Both the position numbers and the translations under genes were made by a program. A stretch of 22,640 nt of DNA from an uncultured Erythrobacteraceae bacterium (GTDB lineage: Bacteria > Pseudomonadota > Alphaproteobacteria > Sphingomonadales > Sphingomonadaceae): contig CATMNW010000006.1 in assembly GCA_950071875.1 (NCBI GenBank), forward strand, positions 1 through 22,640. The letters are read 5' to 3'. Positions 1 to 5,496 of the stretch are shown here, piece by piece (the stretch's first letter is position 1; each line of letters opens with the position of its first letter). The notes beneath the pieces are model-generated. The model saw only the letters and a list, made by a program, of their open reading frames with translations. It searched no databases and was not told the DNA's origin.

Positions 1-926
1 CTGCCGGTCTGCCCGGCGGAGGCCATTTCCTCGATCAGCTGGAGGCAGGCGAACAGGTTGGTGCCGGTCGATCCGCCGACCTTGCGCCCGAGCGTCTTCG
101 ACAGCGCGAACATCGCGCCCAGCGAGTCGGCATCGTGAACCGCGATCATCCGGTCGATCACCCCGGGCTCGAAGCTCGGTTCGACGCGCGCGCGCCCGAT
201 GCCTTCGATCCGGCTCTGGCAGCCACCCTCCACCGTCTCGACCGCGCGGTCTGCGTAGTAGCGGTGGAAGACCGAGCCTGCCGGGTCGGCCACGCACAGC
301 CGCGTCGGGCGCCGCTGGTAACGGATGTAGCGCCCCAGCGTGGCAGATGTCCCGCCGGTGCCCGCGCCGCACACGATCCATGCCGGGTCCGGATGATCCT
401 CCTCGCTCATCTGCGAAAAGATGCTCTGCGCGATATTGTTGTTGCCGCGCCAGTCGGTCGCCCGCTCGGCATAGGTGAACTGGTCGAGGTAGTGGCCGCC
501 GGTTTCCGCCGCGAGCCGCTCCGATTCGGCGTAGACCATGCCCGGATCCTCGACCGGGTGGATCTGCCCGCCGTAGAACCGGATCTGTTCCAGCTTCGCT
601 TCCGCGGTGCTCGCGGGCACTACCGCGATGAACGGCAGGTCGAGCAGCTTGGCGAAGTAGGCTTCGGATACGGCGGTCGAGCCCGAGGACGCCTCGATCA
701 GCGTGGTGCCCTCCCCGATCCAGCCGTTGCACAACCCGTAGAGAAACAGCGACCGGGCGAGCCGGTGCTTGAGGCTGCCCGTGGGATGCGAGCTTTCATC
801 CTTGAGATAAAGCTCGATCCCCCGGCAATGCGGCAACGGCACTCGGATGAGGTGCGTGTCGGAGGAACGGTTGTAGTCCGCCTCGATCAGGCGGATCGCG
901 CGGTTGAGCCATGTTTCCTTGGTCAT
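1..926 (-). CDS. PLP-dependent cysteine synthase-family protein, partial (C-terminus beyond window)
   Basis: The reading frame runs from an ATG at 926 to the left window edge without a stop, about 308 residues, so the C-terminus is missing. It reads as a fold-type II PLP enzyme of the cysteine synthase / cystathionine beta-synthase family. The expected Schiff-base lysine lies in SSHPTGSLKHR (K53). A substrate-loop-like ASSGSTA follows, and a glycine-rich phosphate-binding loop GAGTGGTSAT lies near residue 190. Enzymes of this family make or break C-S bonds on serine or cysteine derivatives in the cytosol; the exact substrate cannot be read here. An AGGGG stretch upstream of the ATG may serve as ribosome binding site. 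It looks like chromosomal backbone next to the tRNA. A long ORF on the opposite strand is its shadow. Confidence 0.88.
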   Translation of the reverse strand, partial: MTKETWLNRAIRLIEADYNRSSDTHLIRVPLPHCRGIELYLKDESSHPTGSLKHRLARSLFLYGLCNGWIGEGTTLIEASSGSTAVSEAYFAKLLDLPFIAVVPASTAEAKLEQIRFYGGQIHPVEDPGMVYAESERLAAETGGHYLDQFTYAERATDWRGNNNIAQSIFSQMSEEDHPDPAWIVCGAGTGGTSATLGRYIRYQRRPTRLCVADPAGSVFHRYYADRAVETVEGGCQSRIEGIGRARVEPSFEPGVIDRMIAVHDADSLGAMFALSKTLGRKVGGSTGTNLFACLQLIEEMASAGQTG

Positions 927-1023
927 GCCCGCGCCCCTGCGGCATGCAGGTGCCCAGCGCAAGACATCCCCTGCTGGGTGATGGTTTTCCGGCGTTTCTG
1001 GGAGATTTTTGTGGAAGCGGCGA

Positions 1024-1097
1024 TGGAGCGGGTGAAGGGAATCGAACCCTCGTCGTCAGCTTGGGAAGCTGCTGCTCTACCATTGAGCTACACCCGC
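1024..1097 (-). tRNA. trnG: tRNA-Gly(CCC)
   Basis: The minus strand folds as a 74-nt tRNA with encoded CCA. It has acceptor arm GCGGGTG/CACCCGC, D stem GCTC/GAGC, anticodon loop TTCCCAA with anticodon CCC, and T arm AGGG-TTCGATT-CCCT. The 5' end is at 1097 and the 3' CCA at 1024. The 5' end faces the integrase stop codon, 53 bp away, so it is a plausible integration landmark. The outermost anticodon-stem pair is a G-A mismatch, which is tolerable. Confidence 0.95.
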
Positions 1098-1150
1098 AAA
1101 GCACTCTGAAATAAGGGGAACCGAAGCAACCGCGTCGAACGGTTTACAGG

Positions 1151-2269
1151 TCAGTTTACACCCACCTTCATGATGCGCTCGCCGATTGCCACGATTGCCC
1201 GCGATTGGTCAACGTATGTTCGGCGAATGCCAGACACCTTTTCGATCGCCCATCCCATGATCTCCGCGACCTCTACATCCGTCAGCCCCGACAGGATCAG
1301 GCGAGTGGCGAACGTGCCACGGACATCGTGCAGGTGCTTGCGCTTCTTCTCGCCAGTGTCAGGGTCCGTGAAAACGATACCAGCGGCATCGCGGACCCGA
1401 TTGAATGACCCCCCGTAGCCGTCACCACTCCAAGGCTGACCACGACTGTTGACCAGCAACGTGGTTACCCCCTCTGCGCGCACCCGAGTATCGAGCTCCT
1501 GGAGAAGGAGATCGAGCTCCGGTATACGCGGCATCGAAGCGGTCCGGCGCCGACCACGGCTGGTCTTCAGCGCGCGCTTGACGATGGCAAAGTCATAGAC
1601 GTCCGAGCGGCTCACAGTGACAAGATCTTCTCGTCGCAGACCAGTGACCGCGCACAGTCGAAGGCCGTCGAGAACATGGAGCTTATCCATGCGCTTGGCC
1701 TCGAACGCGAACCGATCAATGTCCTCTGCGGTCCAGATGATCTCCGCGCGCTGCCCGTTGCGATAGAGTGTGGGAATGCCTTCAGCCACATTCATAATAA
1801 CGCGGCCATGTAAGCATCCGAACTTCAGGAGTTCGCGAAGCACCATAACTCCGAGATCAGCACCTCGCGGCGTGGTAGCTCGCTCGTCGCGCCAGCGAAC
1901 AACCTTCGCCTTCATGCGCGGGTCATTCCAGACCGTGAGGGGCGACTGGCCCCAACGGTCGACGATCTGCTTGATATAGCTCGCCCAGGTCTTCTGTGTG
2001 GAGGTCGCGAGATTGCTCCAAGACGGGCTGCGCTCCCATTCACGAACCAAGGCGGATAGGGTTTTGCTGTCTGGTGCCGCATTCCGCTCAATCGCTTCGA
2101 GAGCGGCCTTGATCTCGCCGGTCGAGAGGACCGGCTTGCCCCCGCCCTCTCGCTTGGCGATCAGAGGACCACCGCGCCACGCATACACATAATGTAATGG
2201 GGGTTTGCCTGAGCGCTTCTTAGTAACGAAATGCAGACCTACGATCAAAGAGCGCCCTTTCGGTCCCAC
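1151..2269 (-). CDS. Tyrosine recombinase / phage-type integrase
   Basis: A 372-aa tyrosine recombinase that would cut and rejoin DNA at att sites to integrate or excise the island. The C-terminal catalytic domain shows R212 in TGLRRED, the HxxR box (H314, R317 in LHDVRG), a downstream W near 336-340, and the nucleophile Y352 in RRTYVDQ. The N-terminal half carries an SAM-like core-binding region (about 70-155). The predicted start is GTG at 2269, overlapping the end of the upstream 65-aa ORF by 25 bp, which suggests translational coupling. It lies next to tRNA-Gly on the tRNA's 5' side, the less usual arrangement. All catalytic residues are present, so it is probably functional. Confidence 0.93.
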   Translation of the reverse strand: MGPKGRSLIVGLHFVTKKRSGKPPLHYVYAWRGGPLIAKREGGGKPVLSTGEIKAALEAIERNAAPDSKTLSALVREWERSPSWSNLATSTQKTWASYIKQIVDRWGQSPLTVWNDPRMKAKVVRWRDERATTPRGADLGVMVLRELLKFGCLHGRVIMNVAEGIPTLYRNGQRAEIIWTAEDIDRFAFEAKRMDKLHVLDGLRLCAVTGLRREDLVTVSRSDVYDFAIVKRALKTSRGRRRTASMPRIPELDLLLQELDTRVRAEGVTTLLVNSRGQPWSGDGYGGSFNRVRDAAGIVFTDPDTGEKKRKHLHDVRGTFATRLILSGLTDVEVAEIMGWAIEKVSGIRRTYVDQSRAIVAIGERIMKVGVN

Positions 2270-2442
2270 TCGTCAAAGTCGTTAGCCACACTTTCCGCCG
2301 AACTAGTCGCGGCGATGACGCGGATCACCCCCGATGGCGAAATTTCGACCGAGCCGACGGCAACACCGGCCTTTGCTACGGCGGCGATCGCTCGTTTAAT
2401 TTGGGTCGCGCGGGGGAACGGCAAGCTGGAAATCTTAGTCAT
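2245..2442 (-). CDS. Small conserved-type protein upstream of integrase
   Basis: A 65-aa ORF beginning at the ATG at 2442 and overlapping the integrase start by 25 bp. Small proteins of this kind are often found directly upstream of integrases in alphaproteobacterial islands; I recognise the arrangement but not a named function. It has no signal peptide or membrane segment. The N-terminal part is basic (ATQIKRAIAAVAKAG), the middle is beta-like (VGSVEISPSGVIRVI), and the tail is acidic. A good promoter sits so close that the mRNA would be leaderless. Probable role, by inference: excision/integration accessory or a coupling leader. Confidence 0.7.
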   Translation of the reverse strand: MTKISSLPFPRATQIKRAIAAVAKAGVAVGSVEISPSGVIRVIAATSSAESVANDFDEWDRKGAL

Positions 2443-2496
2443 GCGTGCTGTATAACACGCATTGAAATTACGTCAACCCCCTTGCACGCATGCGTG
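2441..2496. promoter_or_regulatory. Four ATGCGTG half-sites in the int / HTH-protein divergent promoter
   Basis: The 7-mer ATGCGTG or its complement CACGCAT occurs at 2441-2447 (+), 2456-2462 (-), 2485-2491 (-) and 2490-2496 (+). The first two form an inverted repeat with an 8-bp spacer over the integrase -10 box. The last two form the perfect 12-bp palindrome CACGCATGCGTG just before the divergent HTH-protein gene. The pattern fits operators for the protein encoded at 2518-3066, acting on both genes; the link to that protein is inference. Confidence 0.6.
2449..2476 (-). promoter_or_regulatory. Sigma70-like promoter of the integrase operon
   Basis: On the minus strand TTGACG (2476-2471) is followed after 16 bp by TATACA (2454-2449). 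This is a near-consensus -35/-10 pair. Transcription would begin at about 2442, exactly at the ATG of the 65-aa ORF, implying a leaderless transcript. The -10 box lies inside an inverted repeat, a typical place for repressor binding. Confidence 0.6.
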
Positions 2497-2517
2497 TAAT
2501 ACGCCATGCAGTCCGCC

Positions 2518-3066
2518 ATGGACAACGACTATCCACTTGCAGACACCGCCGCCGCTCGCATGCTCTCCGAGGGCCTAGCTCGCGCGAAGGACGAGAACGG
2601 CTTGAGTGTTCGCCAGATCGGTAAGCTCATGAACTACAAGACGGCCGTCGTCTTGAGCCATATGGCTACCGGCCGCGTGCCCATTCCGATCGACCGCGCC
2701 ATGCAAATGGCAGACCTCCTCAAGCTGGACAGCAAGTCCTTCTTACTGGCGGTATTGCGCCAGCGTCACCCAGAGGTGGACTGGGGAATTGTGATCGGAT
2801 CTGGTCGCTCCGCTGCCGCCGACAGCCTCGCCATGGAACTCGAAGCCGTGCTGGGAGCAAGGCTGAAGGACCTATCCCAAGAGCAGCGCGCAGTCATGCG
2901 TGAGGTAGCAGCTGAACCACGCCCGCGGAGACGATGGTTGTCAGTACATGAACTGCACGCTGTCGAGGTCTTGCGCGAAATGCGACCCTCCGTGTCCTCG
3001 AACGGGTTAAGTGCGGCTGATACGGAAGTCCTGCGCGAGCGCTTATCCGATCAGGACTACTCCTGA
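2518..3066 (+). CDS. HTH-type (XRE-like) putative regulator
   Basis: A 182-aa soluble protein if it starts at the second ATG (2518); an ATG 12 bp upstream (2506) would add four residues. Neither start has a clear Shine-Dalgarno sequence, and the first lies 9 bp after the CACGCATGCGTG palindrome. Residues about 12-70 look like a helix-turn-helix DNA-binding domain of lambda-repressor type (GLSVRQIGKLMNYKTAVVLSHMATG), followed by a region similar to the segment after the HTH in phage regulators. The C-terminal 80 residues are unrecognised. Divergent from the integrase operon, it likely controls integration and its own synthesis. Confidence 0.72.
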   Translation: MDNDYPLADTAAARMLSEGLARAKDENGLSVRQIGKLMNYKTAVVLSHMATGRVPIPIDRAMQMADLLKLDSKSFLLAVLRQRHPEVDWGIVIGSGRSAAADSLAMELEAVLGARLKDLSQEQRAVMREVAAEPRPRRRWLSVHELHAVEVLREMRPSVSSNGLSAADTEVLRERLSDQDYS

Positions 3067-3078
3067 AGCAGCTGCTGC

Positions 3079-4107
3079 GTGCCGTTGAGCACGCAGCGTC
3101 GATTTCGTCCGCTTCCTCACCAATGCCTCTCCACACAAGCTTCCCGTCATGAGAAAGGTTCGCCTACATTGCATCCGAAAGCTCCATCGTCGCGGGCTCT
3201 TGGTGTCCGCCAAAAGCTCTATCATAATCGACAGGTTTCATATCGTGTCGGTGACGTGATCACCGATGCTTGCGGCAACATTTTGAAGCGACCGCTTACA
3301 GAGCGTCTCGTCTGCTTCGGAGATCCGGTAGAGCGTGTCTGGGGCCGTTTCGATGAACCCCGACATTGGGGTGATGAGGAACCAGAACCCAACGGCTGCG
3401 CGATGTGTCCTGTCGCCATGTTTTGCGGTCAAGTAGTCCACGAGCGTATCGAAAGTTCGGCCGACCTTCGCTCGCTCTACTATGAGTGGGAAAGGGCGAC
3501 CGCGACCATGACGTCGGAGGATCGGCATCGCCACCCATCCTGGACCGCTTTTGTGGTTCGATGCGAGGAAAGCAGGTGGCATGACGACAATGACCGCATG
3601 CTTCAGGAGAAAGAGGACGCCAAAATTGCCTTGAAGCTCGCGAAGGCTAAGCAGAATGCGGCCGCCAACCGCCGACGTAAGCGCAAACCCCGCACGGTCC
3701 CAAAGCGTATCCAAAATGCAATTCAAGACTACCGTGACGCGCGTCGGTCGGAACTGCTGGCGGTGAGGGCGGGGGCGAAGCCACCGCTATGGCTTCGGAA
3801 TCGATCGGAGAAGCGATGCGTGCTCATCGCAGATGCGTGGTGGGCGCGCGAACTGCTTGAATGGGGCAACCGGAAGTCGTCGGCGAACGAGGTGCGCAAA
3901 TTGCTCCTGGCCGAAGGTCGGCTGGAGGATGGGTCCCCCAACTCCCTTACGAAGCGCGTCAACGACGCGCTCAATCGTGCAGATCGACTCACTGCGGAGG
4001 GTAAGTGGCCATTCTTTGACCCCGAGCCCAACCCGCTACCTTGCGGCCTTGCTGGACCCACAGGAATGCCCCCGTCAGTGGTCCATACATTGCTGGAGGA
4101 CTCGTGA
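3079..4107 (+). CDS. Unknown 342-aa protein with Cys cluster and basic helical region
   Basis: Not recognised. The ORF starts 12 bp after the HTH-protein stop, so they may share a transcript. The first 50 residues look low in coding character, and the true start could be internal, for example a GTG at 3256. Visible features are a C-x2-C-x5-C cluster (C107, C110, C116; NGCAMCPVAMFCGQ) that might bind metal, and a highly charged, probably helical or coiled stretch at about 170-230 rich in Lys/Arg (ANRRRKRKPR). Tryptophan-rich patches (ADAWWARELLEWGN) lie near 251-263. The composition suggests a nucleic-acid-binding protein, but no function is assigned. The frame ends 25 bp before a nested palindrome. 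Confidence 0.62.
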   Translation: MPLSTQRRFRPLPHQCLSTQASRHEKGSPTLHPKAPSSRALGVRQKLYHNRQVSYRVGDVITDACGNILKRPLTERLVCFGDPVERVWGRFDEPRHWGDEEPEPNGCAMCPVAMFCGQVVHERIESSADLRSLYYEWERATATMTSEDRHRHPSWTAFVVRCEESRWHDDNDRMLQEKEDAKIALKLAKAKQNAAANRRRKRKPRTVPKRIQNAIQDYRDARRSELLAVRAGAKPPLWLRNRSEKRCVLIADAWWARELLEWGNRKSSANEVRKLLLAEGRLEDGSPNSLTKRVNDALNRADRLTAEGKWPFFDPEPNPLPCGLAGPTGMPPSVVHTLLEDS

Positions 4108-4131
4108 TCGTTTCGTGGTTCGTGGAAAAAC

Positions 4132-4184
4132 GGACAGGGGTTTGAGGCTGATATATCAGCTCTAGGCGGCAAAAACCTCTGTCC
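4132..4184. repeat. Nested inverted repeat downstream of the 342-aa gene
   Basis: An outer stem of 12 bp is formed by GGACAGGGGTTT (4132-4143) and AAACCTCTGTCC (4173-4184), with one G-U pair when read as RNA. Inside it is a perfect 14-nt palindrome GCTGATATATCAGC (4147-4160). There is no T-tract after the stem, so it is not a standard terminator. It could be a protein-binding or processing site, or part of a structured transcript. Confidence 0.6.
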
Positions 4185-4345
4185 AATACACGTTTCGCCT
4201 AAACCGTCTTCCATCTTCTCGTTGGCTCCCATGCCGGCCGTCAGGCCGGAACGCCGGAGCGAAGCGAAGGCGTCGATGCAAGCGAGAAGCTGTCGTTGCG
4301 ACGCGAGCGTAGCGAGCAAAGCAATGACCGCTGTGAGCGCAGCAT

Positions 4346-4414
4346 CTGCTGCCGCGCAGCGGTAGCAGAATGTGAGGTGGTTCATGAGTAAGTGCCCCTC
4401 GCGTAGCGAGGGGC
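4346..4414 (+). other. oriT-like segment (possible MOBQ-type nic region)
   Basis: An imperfect inverted repeat CTGCTGCCGC (4346-4355) / GCGGTAGCAG (4359-4368) is followed 19 bp later by GTAAGTGCCCCTC (4388-4400). The latter resembles, from memory, the RSF1010-type nic core GTAAGTGCGCCCTC, lacking one internal base. It runs straight into a 9-bp hairpin GCCCCTCGC/GCGAGGGGC (4394-4402, 4406-4414). An inverted repeat upstream of the nic core is the usual layout for MOBQ origins of transfer. No relaxase gene is present nearby. This is a pattern match only and could be a decayed plasmid remnant. Confidence 0.35.
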
Positions 4415-4865
4415 GATCTCACGCCGCAGGGCTCCAGGTTCGCTTCGCTCACCTTCCACCACTCCGGCGTGGATCTGATCCTTCTCGTTGGGGGGCATGA
4501 AGGCTGTGATCGAAATTTAGTTTTGTAGTGGAATTGTTTATCGGATTCAGCGAAATTTCTCGCCAGCTGCGAAATCGTCATTCACCGAGAAGCGTAGCAA
4601 GGCGGAGGAAACGCAGACGATGATCTAGGGGATGAGTTGGGCGCCTTCCAACTTCCTCTCGGCGATCGCTTCTGCCCTACACTGAGCAATCTAATGAATC
4701 CCGGGAACCCGACGCTTTCCCCGGGTTGTCAGCTCTGGGCGTCGGTTTAGCCGCCCAACTTCCCCAACTGCGATGTGCGTGCATCCGATCGTCTTGGACT
4801 TGCCCGAATGTGACAGGTGCATGGGGCCATATTTGCGTTAACGGATCGGGAATGTCTCGGCGTAG

Positions 4866-4995
4866 ATGCATGCTTTGATGCTGACCTTCACCTTTCTCCT
4901 CGCCTCGGTTCCAATGGTCCCCGCCGGTGAGACCTTCGCGTGCACTCCCACGGCAGTCTGGGATGGGGACGGTCCGATATGGTGCGCCGAGGGTC
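4866..4995 (+). pseudogene. Truncated thermonuclease-like secreted protein, N-terminal part only
   Basis: The first ~43 codons read as a signal peptide (hydrophobic LTFTFLLASV, cleavage near VPAGE) followed by ETFACTPTAVWDGDGPIWCAEG. That matches what I remember as the start of staphylococcal-nuclease-like proteins of sphingomonads, including the DGDG segment. After codon 43 (about 4995) the similarity stops and the frame continues through the reverse complement of another gene's start until a stop near 5123. The catalytic part of the nuclease domain is absent, so this is a gene fragment. A start at the internal ATG (codon 5) is equally possible. Confidence 0.6.
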
Positions 4996-5075
4996 GCTGC
5001 TTCGATCGCGGCGGCCTCGCCATGCTTGCAAATCAGGTGGTTCGCACAGGCCCAGAGTTCCCAATCGGTGATCAT
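4996..5075 (-). pseudogene. Truncated DUF6961-like small protein, N-terminal part only
   Basis: From the ATG at 5075 the minus strand encodes MITDWELWACANHLICKHGE, closely resembling the start of small sphingomonad proteins that I associate with DUF6961 (MTDWELWACANxxxxQHG). Similarity runs for about 27 residues (to AAAIEAA). The frame then crosses into the antisense of the thermonuclease remnant, ending at 4677 without further resemblance. The family assignment is from memory. The gene has lost its 3' two thirds at about 4995. Confidence 0.5.
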
Positions 5076-5123
5076 CTGATGGAAGCCGACATCAGGAGTT
5101 GTCGCAGAGGGCCTTGGGAGTAG

Positions 5124-5443
5124 AATAATCGATCATCTCCATCACCATGTCTCCATTAGGATCTGAAACCGAGGTCTTGTGGGCAGCCTGCGGTTGACTA
5201 GTCGAGGACCGTCTTCTCCATGTCCGCCTTTAGGTCCACCTGCCAGAGAAGCAGAGGTGCAACCTTATTGCGAGTGATACGGCACCCCCGACATTTATAT
5301 CATTGCCGCTCTCCAACTCGCTCACCGGACCGACTCCTAGCACACTAGACAGACACAAGGTCCATGCGGCATCTGTCTGTTCATTTTTTGTTCCGCCTTG
5401 ACTAGAAGCTTGTGGTCCTCGCCGAATTAGGCAATAAGCGATT
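5124..5443. other. Intergenic stretch without recognisable gene
   Basis: I see no convincing coding region or RNA gene here; both strands are broken by frequent stops. Base composition is somewhat less GC-rich than the flanking genes. It leads into a strong hairpin just upstream of the methyltransferase gene. Confidence 0.45.
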
Positions 5444-5476
5444 CGCGCGGCCCGCTCCTGAAGCAAGGGCCGCGCG
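5444..5476 (+). terminator. GC-rich hairpin directly upstream of the methyltransferase gene
   Basis: A perfect 10-bp stem CGCGCGGCCC (5444-5453) / GGGCCGCGCG (5467-5476) encloses a 13-nt loop and is followed by TTTGATT. It resembles an intrinsic terminator with a weak T-run. It sits only 20 bp before the methyltransferase ATG (5497), and no intact upstream gene needs it, so it may instead be a leader hairpin or attenuator. Confidence 0.5.
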
Positions 5477-5496
5477 TTTGATTCAGGGGGCTCGTG

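Larger units (their letters stand above)
4108..4865. other. Non-coding stretch between the 342-aa gene and thermonuclease remnant
   Basis: I see no convincing gene on either strand. ORFs here are Arg/Ser/Cys-rich shadows. Besides the nested palindrome and the oriT-like patch, 4230-4350 is dense in short repeated words (CGAAGCGAAGG, GAGCGTAGCGAGC, CCGG motifs), of a type I associate with plasmid mobilisation regions. Around 4700-4730 there is a loose GC-rich inverted repeat (CCCGGGAA ... TTCCCCGGG). Confidence 0.5.

Noticed and set aside
796..1104. 102-aa minus-strand ORF across the tRNA
   Set aside because: Its start is simply the translated tRNA (SSMVEQQLPKLTTRVRFPSPAP is a known artefact pattern).
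135..1109. 324-aa plus-strand ORF
   Set aside because: It is antisense to the PLP-enzyme gene and runs through the tRNA; composition is typical of a shadow frame.
3238..3726. 162-aa minus-strand ORF
   Set aside because: Antisense of the 342-aa gene with no start signal or recognisable family; the plus frame has better coding character.
4230..4420. CRISPR array
   Set aside because: The short repeated words here are not evenly spaced and lack a constant repeat of 25-40 bp; no cas genes are present in the window.
4162..4581. 139-aa minus-strand ORF over the oriT-like region
   Set aside because: Cys/Arg/Ser-rich translation of a repeat-dense non-coding region; similar spurious ORFs are often annotated in plasmid regions.
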